A stretch of 64,000 bases of DNA from Sulfurimonas crateris (GTDB taxonomy: Bacteria > Campylobacterota > Campylobacteria > Campylobacterales > Sulfurimonadaceae): NCBI RefSeq assembly GCF_005217605.1, contig NZ_SZPX01000009.1, positions 37,391 to 101,390 on the forward strand, read 5' to 3'. Under the pieces are notes generated by a model, which saw only the letters and a program-made list of their open reading frames with translations, searched no databases and had not been told where the DNA came from. A program made the position numbers and the translations under genes. Below are positions 37,934 to 46,934 of this stretch, piece after piece; the stretch's first letter is position 1, and each line of letters opens with the position of its first letter.

Positions 37934-38730
37934 TACAGATTTTGCAACGCTCTATCGAAGCTCTCCATATCAAGAGAGTATTTCTCTATTAGCTCTTTTG
38001 CTGCAGCTATACTCTCATCTGTAACAGAGCCGTTGAGCTCAACTACCGTGCGTACTACATGCAGGATCTCGGCAGGTTTTTTGATCTCATCTTTCGCATC
38101 TTGGGGATTTAGACAGTGGCGGATAGTGTCAACAAGCCCCGATTCAAATCTCCAGTGTTCAAATATTTTAGCACTTACTTCGGGTGTATCTACTCCTGTT
38201 ACTTCTCTCTCTGCTTCTTCAAGTGTAGCAGAGCTCTTAAGCGCCTCTTTGAACTTCTCCTGCGTATTATCTGCCATGATTTGCTGAGCAATTAAAACCT
38301 TGCCGATCTCGACTAGAAACGCTGCAGGAGAGAGTATCCCCAAAAGTTTAGAATCTTTTTTAAGGCACCAAGAGGTCGTAAGGGCATGCTGTTTCTTAGA
38401 TAACATTGAGAATGTGTCATTGTCTATGCCGTAAACTGAGAGGTCAAGATCAAAACTCTTTTTTACGATGCTTGCAAGGGCAAAACCTCTTACGGTTCCC
38501 ATGCCAAAGAGTCCTACTGCTTGATTTATGGCATTGATCTCACGGCTAAATCCATACAGAGGAGAGTTGGCCGCTTTTAAAATATCTGCCGTTAAAAGAG
38601 GATCTTTTTCCAGTATTTTGACCATATCGTTAAAGGTGCTTTCAGGGTCTTGATAAACGGATTCAATTTGCATAACTGATTCGGGAAGCGGAGGTAGTTG
38701 TTTGATTTTTTTGAGTATCTCTTCAGTCAT
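37933..38730 (-). CDS. HDOD-domain protein
   Basis: 265 residues. The start LKKIKQLPPLPESVMQIESV and the segment LLTADILKAANSPLYGFSREI are the HDOD signature, followed by AVGLFGMGTVRGFALASI. HDOD is an HD-related fold lacking the metal-binding HD pair; such proteins act in signalling, motility or stress responses. There is no receiver or output domain. It is the first gene of an HDOD-rnr-holA operon. Confidence 0.88.
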   Translation of the reverse strand: MTEEILKKIKQLPPLPESVMQIESVYQDPESTFNDMVKILEKDPLLTADILKAANSPLYGFSREINAINQAVGLFGMGTVRGFALASIVKKSFDLDLSVYGIDNDTFSMLSKKQHALTTSWCLKKDSKLLGILSPAAFLVEIGKVLIAQQIMADNTQEKFKEALKSSATLEEAEREVTGVDTPEVSAKIFEHWRFESGLVDTIRHCLNPQDAKDEIKKPAEILHVVRTVVELNGSVTDESIAAAKELIEKYSLDMESFDRALQNL

Positions 38731-38858
38731 TTAATTCTCTCTTTTTATCGAATATTAATTTAGGGTAGATGATACATATATGTTCATAAAAAAGTACTGA
38801 ATATTTACAAATAGTTGATATTATTTTCTTACATTTTTTAAAAAAGAGGGGATAAGAT

Positions 38859-39185
38859 ATGCAAAAAGAAGCGATGCTGACACAACTTGGTTATGTTCCA
38901 AACAGTGCTTTGGTTCAACAACTTCAGAGGATTGAAGAAAATACAGCGGGTTATGAAAAAATACAAAAACACATTATGGACCTGCATGACCATCTAAGGG
39001 TAGACGGCTCATACATTGCAATGTCAAATTCAAACGATTTTTTTAAGATAAAAGTTGAAGCTCCAAGCGCTGAGATTGCCCAAGAAGCGCATGAAAAAAT
39101 TAGACATTTTAGTGAAAAATATAAAGTTGCAATCAATAAGCTTGATAATAAAAACACCTATTACATACTAGGATTCAGCTATTAG
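38859..39185 (+). CDS. Hypothetical small cytosolic protein upstream of the Gre factor
   Basis: 108 residues, not recognised. It has no cysteine, no signal peptide and a mixed alpha/beta look (SYIAMSNSNDFFKIKVEAP, then ALEAHEKIRHF-like helices, then NTYYILGFSY). AGAGGGG lies 8 bases before the ATG. The stop is 10 bases before the greB ATG, or overlaps a possible ATT start of greB, so the two genes are probably cotranscribed. Confidence 0.65.
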   Translation: MQKEAMLTQLGYVPNSALVQQLQRIEENTAGYEKIQKHIMDLHDHLRVDGSYIAMSNSNDFFKIKVEAPSAEIAQEAHEKIRHFSEKYKVAINKLDNKNTYYILGFSY

Positions 39186-39195
39186 CAAAGAGCCT

Positions 39196-39708
39196 ATGAG
39201 CATTGAAGGGTATGACCTTTTGATCGAAGAGTTTAAATTTTTGCTTGAAGTAGAAAAACCAAAGGTCGCGCAGGAAAAACTTGTTGCGGCTGCTTTGGGC
39301 GATAGAAGCGAAAATGCCGACTATCAGGCTGCTAAAGAGAAGCTTAGGTTTATTGACAAAAGGCTTTTTTATCTAAACTCTATGATAGAGAAGTCGCAAA
39401 TTATCGACCCATCAACACTCCCGCACGACAAAGTCAGTTTCGGCAGCAGTGTAAAGATCATAAATCTTGAGACGGATGAAGAGGAGAGCTACACCATCTG
39501 CGGTGTTTTAGAGTCAGAACCTGAAAATGGACTTATATCTGTCCACTCTCCGCTTGCTCGTGCAATGATGGGCAAACAGGTTGAAGATGAGTTTAAGATC
39601 ACACTTCCGCTTGGAAAAAAGGAGTATGAAATAGTTGAAATAAGCTATGAAAATATCTTCTCGTTAAAGAAAAACATACGCACAAAACCTGACTTTTCAT
39701 TTCATTAA
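39196..39708 (+). CDS. greB: Transcript cleavage factor, GreB-like
   Basis: 170 residues from the ATG at 39196. The coiled-coil part has ALGDRSENADYQAAKEKLRFIDKRL, and the C-terminal FKBP-like part has ISVHSPLARAMMGKQVEDEF; both fit GreB better than GreA. The factor rescues backtracked RNA polymerase by stimulating RNA cleavage. The ATG has poor ribosome-binding spacing; an in-frame ATT at 39181 with AGGA seven bases ahead would give MSKEPMSIEGY, which looks like a typical Gre start. The last 94 bases of the gene are duplicated at 41556-41651 beyond an AT-rich islet. Confidence 0.88.
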   Translation: MSIEGYDLLIEEFKFLLEVEKPKVAQEKLVAAALGDRSENADYQAAKEKLRFIDKRLFYLNSMIEKSQIIDPSTLPHDKVSFGSSVKIINLETDEEESYTICGVLESEPENGLISVHSPLARAMMGKQVEDEFKITLPLGKKEYEIVEISYENIFSLKKNIRTKPDFSFH

Positions 39709-39710
39709 AA
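39615..39710 (+). repeat. Left 96-bp direct repeat (3' end of greB)
   Basis: This segment covers the last codons of greB and two bases after its stop. It recurs in the same orientation at 41556-41651 with four substitutions. The repeats flank an AT-rich region holding three genes. The left copy is the one that completes the present greB. Confidence 0.92.
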
Positions 39711-39770
39711 TATATTGTTGTAGCTTCTCTGAAGTACAATGATATAAGCTTTAATTTAAGATATAAAATA

Positions 39771-40034
39771 TTATTCTAATTCTAAATTTTTGAAAAATTC
39801 ACATATATCTACATCTAACACGTATGCTATTTTTGCTAAATTTTCTAAATTAAAATGAATATTATTATAATAAACTTCCGCACTTGATATTGGAGAAACA
39901 GATTTGTAACCAATAGCATATGCTAATTTTAACTGGGAAACACCTTTTTCCTTTCTTATATTTTTTACATTTTCTCCTATCTTTATGTGAAGTTTTTTAG
40001 AGAAGTCTTTTTTCAACAATTCAATATCTTTCAA
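39771..40034 (-). CDS. XRE-family transcriptional regulator of the islet
   Basis: 87 residues from a TTG at 40034 with AGGG upstream. The HTH is seen in IGENVKNIRKEKGVSQLKLAYAIGYKSVS, followed by the usual XRE helices (NLENLAKIAYVLDVDICEFFKNLE). The gene is divergent from the secreted-protein gene with 88 bases between them, in which inverted ATTGT/ACAAT words occur. It probably represses itself and the two rightward genes. Codons are much more AT-rich than in the flanking genes. Confidence 0.82.
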   Translation of the reverse strand: MKDIELLKKDFSKKLHIKIGENVKNIRKEKGVSQLKLAYAIGYKSVSPISSAEVYYNNIHFNLENLAKIAYVLDVDICEFFKNLELE

Positions 40035-40050
40035 TAATAAACCCTAACAT

Positions 40051-40099
40051 ACTAGATTGTTTAAAGTTTAATCTGATACAATTTTTTATACAATCTAAT
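40051..40099. promoter_or_regulatory. Candidate operator region between divergent islet genes
   Basis: ACTAGATTGT (40051-40060) and ACAATCTAAT (40090-40099) are inverted copies matching in 9 of 10 positions. A further ATACAAT direct repeat lies at 40076-40082 and 40088-40094. The placement between an XRE gene and its divergent neighbour fits a repressor-controlled double promoter. Function is inference. Confidence 0.5.
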
Positions 40100-40122
40100 A
40101 TATTAGAGCAAGGTGGAGAAAG

Positions 40123-40881
40123 ATGAAAAAGATTATTACTACATTTATAGTTGGATGTATAACATTATTAGGTGCGAATGAGATAAAACCATTTGGAAAA
40201 TTTAATTTTGGAGATAGTTTTTCAAGTATCCATAGTTCCATTTGTTCTATTGAAAGCATTGAAAAAATTAGTTTACAAAATGATGTTCATTTATTTAAAG
40301 CAGATTTTTGCAAAAGTAAAAAAAATGCATTAAAATTATTTGATAAATATTATGCAAATAAATTTAATCAAAGAATGATGGAAAAAATAAATATGCAAGG
40401 GTTTAATCATTTAATATGGAAACCAGCTATGTTTATCGTTGCTGACAGTGTAATAATACAAGGTGTTAAATATAAACTTTGGCTTGAATTTAACACAACT
40501 AAAGAAGGTGTAGTAGGTAGCTATTTATTAAATCAAAATGACTCAATAAAACTTGATACAAAAATTATGCCAATGCAATTAAGCAATTTAGAGCTAAAAT
40601 TAAATAATTCAGACTTTAATAAAGTACATCAAGAGTCTGTTTTTAAAATCTTATGGAAAAAATATGATAAATTTGTAAAATCGAGTAAAGATAAAGAAAG
40701 GTTTTTGAAAACAAAAACATTTCATGTTGAAGACAAAAATAAAAATTCAATTCGATATGATGGTTATTCAATAAATTATGATGGATTAAGTTATGTTTTA
40801 AAACTACAAACTAATGCCGTTACTAAGTACTTAAAGGAGCAAGCTCAAAATGTCGATAGTGGCTCTAGCAATGATTTGTAA
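40123..40881 (+). CDS. Secreted hypothetical protein of the islet
   Basis: 252 residues, not recognised. MKKIITTFIVGCITLLGANE is a Sec signal peptide with cleavage near Ala18-Asn19. The Cys at residue 12 lies inside the hydrophobic core and does not form a convincing lipobox. The mature protein is Lys/Asn-rich and has two further cysteines near residues 41 and 63 (SSICSIES and ADFCKSK) that could pair. AGGTGGAG precedes the ATG. It is followed 23 bases later by the GIY-YIG gene on the same strand. The codon use is strongly AT-biased compared with greB and purL. Confidence 0.75.
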   Translation: MKKIITTFIVGCITLLGANEIKPFGKFNFGDSFSSIHSSICSIESIEKISLQNDVHLFKADFCKSKKNALKLFDKYYANKFNQRMMEKINMQGFNHLIWKPAMFIVADSVIIQGVKYKLWLEFNTTKEGVVGSYLLNQNDSIKLDTKIMPMQLSNLELKLNNSDFNKVHQESVFKILWKKYDKFVKSSKDKERFLKTKTFHVEDKNKNSIRYDGYSINYDGLSYVLKLQTNAVTKYLKEQAQNVDSGSSNDL

Positions 40882-40904
40882 TAATATTTACATAGGACAA
40901 TTTT

Positions 40905-41459
40905 TTGGAAAAACAAACAATAAGAATAGAATGGGACGGTGCATATAGCTTAGAAGATATTGGATATTCTTTTGATGATAATTTTGAAAGTAAATATGTT
41001 GAAAATTCTAAATTAAATAATAAAATTAAAGATTATGGTCTTTATCAAATTTATGGAACACACCCAGTATATGGTAATGATGTTCTATTGTATATTGGAA
41101 AAGCATTGCAACAAACTTTTAGCAAACGAATATCACAAGAAGAATGGGAATATAATAGTGATTGCAAAAATATAAAAATTTATGTGGGAAGACTTTTTTC
41201 AGTAAACGATGAAATACAGCCATCTGATAATGCTTGGGAGACTATGATAACACAAGCCGAAAAGATGTTGATTTATTCGCATTCACCAGCTAAAAATTCT
41301 TCAAATATATTACATTTATCCAATAAGGAAGCATTAAAAAAATTTAAAAATTTAAAAATATTAAATTATGATAATTACAGAAGCTTAATGCCTGAAGTTT
41401 CAGGTGATATTTGGGTAGATTGTTTTCATGAGTATAAAATTTTTGAATATAAGAATTGA
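40905..41459 (+). CDS. GIY-YIG nuclease-fold protein of the islet
   Basis: 184 residues from a TTG at 40905 with AGGA seven bases upstream. The central part shows the GIY-YIG pattern: GLYQIYG at 45-51, LLYIGKALQQ at 61-70, an Arg in SKRIS at 75, and WETMITQAEKMLIYSHSPAKN with the candidate metal-binding Glu at 119 and the P-x-x-N ending at about 128-131. The family includes homing endonucleases, UvrC and restriction enzymes. The N-terminal 40 and C-terminal 45 residues are not recognised. It is probably in an operon with the secreted protein. The nuclease assignment is from motif spacing only. Confidence 0.75.
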   Translation: MEKQTIRIEWDGAYSLEDIGYSFDDNFESKYVENSKLNNKIKDYGLYQIYGTHPVYGNDVLLYIGKALQQTFSKRISQEEWEYNSDCKNIKIYVGRLFSVNDEIQPSDNAWETMITQAEKMLIYSHSPAKNSSNILHLSNKEALKKFKNLKILNYDNYRSLMPEVSGDIWVDCFHEYKIFEYKN

Positions 41460-41469
41460 CAGCCTTCCT

Positions 41470-41491
41470 AAAAACTCCTTTTGAAGTTTTT
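41470..41491 (+). terminator. Possible AT-rich terminator after the GIY-YIG gene
   Basis: A 7-bp stem (AAAAACT / AGTTTTT) with an 8-base loop lies 10 bases after the stop, ending in a T-run. The stem has only two G-C related pairs, so it is weak. Confidence 0.35.
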
Positions 41492-41539
41492 TCTCCTATT
41501 AAAGCTTTTATTAAAATGCGCAGAAAATTGGTTTAAAAT

Positions 41540-41555
41540 AGAGTTTCCAAACTCT
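41540..41555. repeat. Perfect palindrome abutting the right greB repeat
   Basis: AGAGTTTCCAAACTCT forms two 7-bp arms around CC. It ends exactly where the right-hand 96-bp repeat begins, so it marks the islet's right boundary. No equivalent palindrome is visible at the left boundary. It could be a terminator for leftward transcription, or a recombination-related structure. Confidence 0.55.
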
Positions 41556-41651
41556 AAAAAAGGAGTATGAAATAGTTGAAATAAGCTATGAAAACATCTT
41601 CTCTTTAAAGAAAAATATACGCACAAAATCTGACTTTTCATTTCATTAAAA
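41556..41651 (+). pseudogene. Right 96-bp direct repeat: detached 3' fragment of greB
   Basis: This segment repeats bases 39615-39710 with four substitutions in the same orientation, including the greB stop codon. It has no start or upstream greB sequence and is a non-coding remnant. It ends 62 bases before purL, whose promoter region follows. The arrangement suggests that the islet entered at the 3' end of greB and carried, or generated, a second gene end. Confidence 0.9.
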
Positions 41652-41712
41652 ATCTTTTTACCTCATATTAGATATAATCCCACTTTAAAAACTAAATTTT
41701 TAGGATTCCCCT

Positions 41713-43926
41713 GTGAGCCAACAACTAGAAAATATTGAAAAAGTACTCGCTTCGCATAAGCTTTCAAATGACGATTACGCGCATATCAAGCAGATTTTAG
41801 GACGTGAACCGAACTTAGTAGAGATAGGGATTTTTTCTGCAATGTGGAGTGAACACTGCAGTTACAAATCATCAAAAGTTCACTTAAGCGGTTTTCCGAC
41901 CAAGGCTCCATGGGTTATTCAAGGTCCTGGCGAGAATGCGGGAGTTATCGATATCGGCGGCGGATATGCTGCTGTTTTTAAGATGGAGTCACATAACCAT
42001 CCAAGCTTTATTGAACCGTATCAGGGTGCTGCAACTGGTGTCGGCGGCATTATGCGTGACGTATTTACGATGGGAGCCCGTCCTGTTGCAAACCTGAATG
42101 CTCTTAGATTCGGGAATGTTTTAAACAGTGATGACATATCAAAGCATCAGAGATATCTGGTTCGCGGAGTAGTTGAGGGCATCGGCGGTTACGGGAACTG
42201 TATGGGAGTTCCTACAATAGGCGGCGAGACAAGTTTTGACGAGTGTTATAACGGCAATATTTTAGTAAATGCTTTTACTCTGGGACTTGCAAAAAGCGAT
42301 GAGATATTTTACGGAAGAGCAGACGGTATCGGCAATCCGGTAATCTATGTAGGCGCAAAAACAGGGCGTGACGGTTTGGGCGGCGCAGTTATGTCGTCTG
42401 ACAGTTTTACAGAAGAGTCTAAGTCTCTTCGTCCAACAGTTCAAGTAGGTGACCCTTTTACTGAAAAGCTTCTGCTTGAGGCTTGTTTGGAACTCTTCAA
42501 AACTGACCACGTCGTCGGTATTCAGGATATGGGAGCGGCAGGACTAACATCGTCTTCATTTGAGATGGCGGGGAGAAGCGGCAGCGGTATGATAATGCAC
42601 TTGGACCGTGTTCCAGCACGTGAAGAGGGTATGCAGCCGTACGATTTTATGCTCTCGGAAAGCCAGGAGCGTATGCTTCTTTGTGCTAAAAAGGGAAGCG
42701 AAGCTGAGATAATCAAGATCTTTGAGAAGTGGGACCTAGATGCTGCTGTTATTGGCGAAGTTACAGGTACTGGCAAGATGGAGCTTTTCTGGCATGGAGA
42801 GAGAGTTGCAGAAGTTCCTGTTGACCCGGTAAGCGAAGAAGCACCAGTACTAAACCGCCCTATGGTGCGCCCAGCGTATTTGGATAAGATCGCAGATGTC
42901 ACTATAGACGATTTTGCAAAAGTTGCGAATCAGGAAGCGTTTGAGAAACTCACAAAATCTATGGAAGTTGTAGATAAGTCATGGATATATACACAGTATG
43001 ACTCAATGGTACAGACAAATACCGTTAAAAAAGGCGGGATGCTTGATGCTTCCGTTATCCGCGTAAAAGAGAATGGTAAAGCTCTTGCAATGTCAGCTGA
43101 CTGTAATGTGCGTTACTGCTACATAGACCCAAAAGGCGGAGCTGCTGCGGCAGTTATTGAGTCGGGCAGAAATGTTGCGATGAGCGGGGCAAGACCTTTA
43201 GCTATTACCGATTGTCTAAACTACGGTAATCCTGAAAATCCTGAAGTTATGTGGCAGTTCGGACAAGGATGTCTGGGGATAAAAGAGGCTTGTGCAGCTC
43301 TAACTACTCCTGTTATCGGCGGAAATGTCTCTCTTTACAATGAGACGAACGGAGTATCTGTTTTTCCTACTCCTTCCATCGCAACCGTAGGTGTCAATGA
43401 TGACGCTGAGAAAGTATTGATGTCAAGCTTCCAAGAAGAGGGGAACACTCTCTATCTGGTAGGCGATAACATGAGCGAGTTCGGCGGCTCTCTTTACATG
43501 AAAGAGATCTGTGGAACAGTTGCAGGAAAACTTCCTGAGATCGATTATGAAAAAGAGCTTGCTCTTTGGGAACTGGTCATAGAAGCAAATAAAAAAGGCA
43601 TTTTAGAGTGTGCAAAAGATGTAAGCAGCGGCGGTGTTGCGATCGCTCTTGCAAAAATGGCGGCTGTAAGCGGTCTTGGATGCAGCGCTAAGATGCTCGT
43701 AAAAGATGAGAGAGATATCTTTGCTGAGAGTATGAGCCGCGCGATCATTGAGGTTAAGCAGGAGAATAGCGCCTCTTTTGAGAGTATGGTTGGAACTTTA
43801 ATGTGCCAAAAGATCGGAACTGTAGGCGGAGATAAGATCAAAGTGAACAACGTTGAGATGAGTATGCAAGAGCTTCAGGATAACTACTTTAACACATTTA
43901 AAAGAGTTATCGAGAGAGAGCTGTAG
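41713..43926 (+). CDS. purL: Phosphoribosylformylglycinamidine synthase, large subunit
   Basis: 737 residues from a GTG at 41713 with AGGA seven bases ahead. This is the small PurL of the PurSQL type. The motifs [37 protein letters not shown] and the second-half GGKVS-type loop ([10 protein letters not shown]) are present. It makes formylglycinamidine ribotide in purine synthesis; purS and purQ are not in the window. Its stop lies 2 bases from the convergent end of the YqfO-like gene. Confidence 0.96.
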   Translation: MSQQLENIEKVLASHKLSNDDYAHIKQILGREPNLVEIGIFSAMWSEHCSYKSSKVHLSGFPTKAPWVIQGPGENAGVIDIGGGYAAVFKMESHNHPSFIEPYQGAATGVGGIMRDVFTMGARPVANLNALRFGNVLNSDDISKHQRYLVRGVVEGIGGYGNCMGVPTIGGETSFDECYNGNILVNAFTLGLAKSDEIFYGRADGIGNPVIYVGAKTGRDGLGGAVMSSDSFTEESKSLRPTVQVGDPFTEKLLLEACLELFKTDHVVGIQDMGAAGLTSSSFEMAGRSGSGMIMHLDRVPAREEGMQPYDFMLSESQERMLLCAKKGSEAEIIKIFEKWDLDAAVIGEVTGTGKMELFWHGERVAEVPVDPVSEEAPVLNRPMVRPAYLDKIADVTIDDFAKVANQEAFEKLTKSMEVVDKSWIYTQYDSMVQTNTVKKGGMLDASVIRVKENGKALAMSADCNVRYCYIDPKGGAAAAVIESGRNVAMSGARPLAITDCLNYGNPENPEVMWQFGQGCLGIKEACAALTTPVIGGNVSLYNETNGVSVFPTPSIATVGVNDDAEKVLMSSFQEEGNTLYLVGDNMSEFGGSLYMKEICGTVAGKLPEIDYEKELALWELVIEANKKGILECAKDVSSGGVAIALAKMAAVSGLGCSAKMLVKDERDIFAESMSRAIIEVKQENSASFESMVGTLMCQKIGTVGGDKIKVNNVEMSMQELQDNYFNTFKRVIEREL

Positions 43927-43927
43927 T

Positions 43928-44239
43928 CTAAAACTCTTCCATCCTAAAAACCTCATAAGCCACCTCTTCGTATGGGTGGCTCCCTTTTAAAACTTTAACA
44001 GCTTCTTTTATAATTTCAGCAGAGCAGATCATCTCTACTTTATACTCCTCTACATACTCTGTTTTGTCAAGTTCTCCGATATATGGATTTGCCTTGTTTA
44101 CGGGCTTAAACTGTCCGGTTCCGAGTGTCTCAAAAGAGCAGCACTCGTAGTTTTCATATTTACCCACACCGATAGCAAACAGAGCTTCTTTTACTCTCTC
44201 TTTATCCTCAGATGGCACGAAAAAGTTGAGTTTATACAT
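43928..44239 (-). CDS. YqfO/NIF3-associated CutA-like domain protein
   Basis: 103 residues. MYKLNFFVPSEDKERVKEALFAIGVGKYENYECCSF and LKGSHPYEEVAYEVFRM match the CutA-like domain that is inserted in Bacillus-type NIF3/YqfO proteins and also occurs alone. Function is unknown; a metal or small-molecule binding role is possible. The start directly follows the pfkA stop on the same strand, so the genes are coupled. Confidence 0.8.
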   Translation of the reverse strand: MYKLNFFVPSEDKERVKEALFAIGVGKYENYECCSFETLGTGQFKPVNKANPYIGELDKTEYVEEYKVEMICSAEIIKEAVKVLKGSHPYEEVAYEVFRMEEF

Positions 44240-45199
44240 CTAAAACTTCTTTAAATAGCCCAAAAGCTCGCTATCTAGTTCATATTTTTTGTTTGCTATT
44301 TCATCTATGCTTTTGTACTCAAACCCTTTTTTTGTATAGCAGATCACGCTCTCATCTCTGCCGCCGAGCAGACCGTCAATGGCGTGATTTACAAATTTAT
44401 ATGCCATAAGCCTGTCATAAATTGTCGGGTTTCCGCCTCTTTGCGTATGCCCTAAGATTGTCACTCTCGACTCAAGCCCTATCTTTTCTTCAAACCACTC
44501 TGCAATCTCGCTTGACTCCTCTTTTATCCCCTCTGAGACAACCGCAATGAAGTATTTGCGCCCGCTTTTTATCTGCTCTTTAAAGCTCTTTTCATACTCT
44601 TTTAAATCATACTCTATCTCTGGGATTAGACAGAGTTCAGCGCCGCTGCATAGAGCTGAGACAAGTGCTAGGTAACCGCAATTTCTTCCCATAGTCTCTA
44701 TGACAAAAGCTCTTGAGAACGAGGCTGCGGTGTCTCTTATATTGTCAATAGAGTCTTTGATGACATTTAGCGCGGTATCGACTCCCAAGCAGTACTCGGT
44801 GCCGTTTATGTCGTTGTCTATTGTAGAGGGTATACCGCAAAATTTTATTCCGTGCTCTTTGTAGAAAATATCCATTCCTCTAAAAGAGCCGTCACCTCCA
44901 AGAACAAGCAACATATCGATACTTAGGGCGTCAAGATTTTTCTTCGCAACTTCTCTAAACTCTTTTTGCATAAATCTCTTGCTTCTGGCACTCCCGATTA
45001 TGGTTCCGCCGCGGTTGATGATTCCCGCTGCATCTTTATGAGTTGCTATCTCTATTTTGTTATCAATCAGCCCCTCAAAACCGTCATAAACGAAGTAGGG
45101 TGTCAAACCATTTTGCAGTGAATATTCGACAAACTGTTTCAGAGCTGGATTCATACCGCTTACATCACCGCCTGAGCATAAAATAGCTATATTTTTCAT
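44240..45199 (-). CDS. pfkA: ATP-dependent 6-phosphofructokinase
   Basis: 319 residues. LCSGGDVSGMNPAL at the start, LVLGGDGSFRGMDIF near residue 100 and PSTIDNDINGTEYCLGVDTAL are typical. The GGDGS form points to ATP rather than pyrophosphate as donor. Substrate residues are in ETMGRNCGYLAL and GHTQRGGNPTIYDRLMA. It commits fructose 6-phosphate to glycolysis, which is notable in a probable autotroph; glycogen breakdown is one possible use. A CutA-like gene follows directly. Confidence 0.94.
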   Translation of the reverse strand: MKNIAILCSGGDVSGMNPALKQFVEYSLQNGLTPYFVYDGFEGLIDNKIEIATHKDAAGIINRGGTIIGSARSKRFMQKEFREVAKKNLDALSIDMLLVLGGDGSFRGMDIFYKEHGIKFCGIPSTIDNDINGTEYCLGVDTALNVIKDSIDNIRDTAASFSRAFVIETMGRNCGYLALVSALCSGAELCLIPEIEYDLKEYEKSFKEQIKSGRKYFIAVVSEGIKEESSEIAEWFEEKIGLESRVTILGHTQRGGNPTIYDRLMAYKFVNHAIDGLLGGRDESVICYTKKGFEYKSIDEIANKKYELDSELLGYLKKF

Positions 45200-45289
45200 C
45201 CGTTTTTCTCAATTTTCATTTTTTTAAGTTTACCATCTTCTAATCTCTAATTAGATAAAATTCCATAATTTATTTTCACAAGGTCATTA

Positions 45290-46825
45290 ATGAAAAGAGC
45301 ATTGGTAAGCGTTAGCGACAAGAACGGCGTAGTAGATTTTTGTAAATCTTTAGTAAAAAACGGTTTTGAGATCATCTCAACCGGCGGAACTTATAAAATA
45401 TTGGTAGAAGAGGGCATAAAAGCTATTGAGATAGATGAAGTTACAAAATTTCCTGAGTGTTTTGAGGGGCGTGTAAAAACACTAAACCCATACGTTCACG
45501 GCGGTATATTACATAGACGTGACAAGCAGTCTCACCTGGATCAGGCAAAAGAGCTTGGCGTTGAGGCAATTGATCTGGTGTGTGTAAACCTCTATCCTTT
45601 TAAAGCTACAATAGAGAAGACCGATGATTTTGAAGAGATTATAGAAAACATTGACATAGGCGGTCCTGCAATGGTGCGCTCGGCTTCTAAAAATTTTGAC
45701 AGTGTTATGATTGTAACGGATGTAAATGATTATGCAAAAGTTATAGACGCGATAGAAAACGAGAAAAATACGCTTGAGTTTCGCCGTAATCTTATGATAA
45801 AAGCGTTTGAACATACCGCAGCATACGACTCAATGATCGCAAACTACATGAACAAGCGCTTTAACGGCGGTTTCGGCGAGAAGCAGTTTATAGTCGGAGA
45901 AAAGGTTATGAACACTCGTTATGGCGAAAATCCTCACCAAAAAGGGGCGCTTTACGAGTTTGACAAACACTACTCAAACAACTTTAAAACCCTAAAAGGC
46001 GAAGCTAGTTTTAACAACCTAAATGACCTAAGCGGCGCGGTTAAGATAGCTTCTGCTTTTGGAAGCGACAATGCGGTTTGTATCACAAAACATGGCAATC
46101 CTTGCGGTTTTGCTATCCGTGACAACCTAGTAGACGCGTACGAAGAGGCTCTAAAGTGTGACCCTGTTTCAGCGTTTGGCGGTGTTGTTGCGGTTAACGG
46201 CGTTGTGACAAAAGAGCTTGCACTTAAGATGAATGAGATATTTTTGGAAGTAATCATTGCAGGACGTATTACCGAAGAAGCCCAAGAGGTGTTTGCTTCT
46301 AAAAAGCGTATAAAACTATTTGAGATGGGACATGATAAGTTAGTTCTTGCAAATGATGAGAAAGATTTTAAGCATATCGACGGCGGTTTTGTCTATCAAG
46401 ATGCCGATAAGGTAAACGACGATGAGGTTAAAAATGCAAAACTTATGACTTCAAGAGAAGCAACAAGCCAAGAGAAAAAAGATATGGAGATAGCTTACAA
46501 AGTGGCATCTCTTACAAAATCAAACTGTGTCGTTTATGTCAAAAACTCTGCGATGGTAGCTGTGGGAATGGGCATGACTAGCCGTGTCGATGCAAGCCAG
46601 TGCGCACTTAAAAAAGCAAAAGAGATGGGACTTGACGTAGAGGGTGCTGCACTCGCAAGCGAGGCGTTCTTTCCTTTCCGTGACTCAATCGACGCTGCTG
46701 CTGCGGCAGGCGTGAAGTCTGTAATAGAGCCGGGCGGAAGCATCAGAGACGATGAGATCATAGAAGCCGCAAACGAGTTTGGAATGAGCCTTTACTTCTC
46801 AGAAGTCAGACACTTTTTACACTAA
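45290..46825 (+). CDS. purH: Bifunctional AICAR transformylase/IMP cyclohydrolase
   Basis: 511 residues. The N-terminal IMP cyclohydrolase (MGS-like) domain has [16 protein letters not shown] and [10 protein letters not shown]; the AICAR transformylase domain has [35 protein letters not shown] and the late [18 protein letters not shown]. It catalyses the last two steps of IMP synthesis. A possible terminator follows 13 bases after the stop. It is divergent from pfkA. Confidence 0.97.
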   Translation: MKRALVSVSDKNGVVDFCKSLVKNGFEIISTGGTYKILVEEGIKAIEIDEVTKFPECFEGRVKTLNPYVHGGILHRRDKQSHLDQAKELGVEAIDLVCVNLYPFKATIEKTDDFEEIIENIDIGGPAMVRSASKNFDSVMIVTDVNDYAKVIDAIENEKNTLEFRRNLMIKAFEHTAAYDSMIANYMNKRFNGGFGEKQFIVGEKVMNTRYGENPHQKGALYEFDKHYSNNFKTLKGEASFNNLNDLSGAVKIASAFGSDNAVCITKHGNPCGFAIRDNLVDAYEEALKCDPVSAFGGVVAVNGVVTKELALKMNEIFLEVIIAGRITEEAQEVFASKKRIKLFEMGHDKLVLANDEKDFKHIDGGFVYQDADKVNDDEVKNAKLMTSREATSQEKKDMEIAYKVASLTKSNCVVYVKNSAMVAVGMGMTSRVDASQCALKKAKEMGLDVEGAALASEAFFPFRDSIDAAAAAGVKSVIEPGGSIRDDEIIEAANEFGMSLYFSEVRHFLH

Positions 46826-46837
46826 AATATTATCTGC

Positions 46838-46860
46838 ATGTCAAGCACCCTGCTTGGCAT
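46838..46860 (+). terminator. Hairpin after purH
   Basis: A 9-bp stem including one G-T pair (ATGTCAAGC / GCTTGGCAT) with an ACCCT loop lies 12 bases after the purH stop. No T-run follows directly, so termination is uncertain. Confidence 0.45.
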
Positions 46861-46934
46861 CGACTCAAATCTATTTACCCTTTCATTAACCTATCTTAAA
46901 CTATAATTTTCAAAAAATAAAACTAGGAAAAAAA

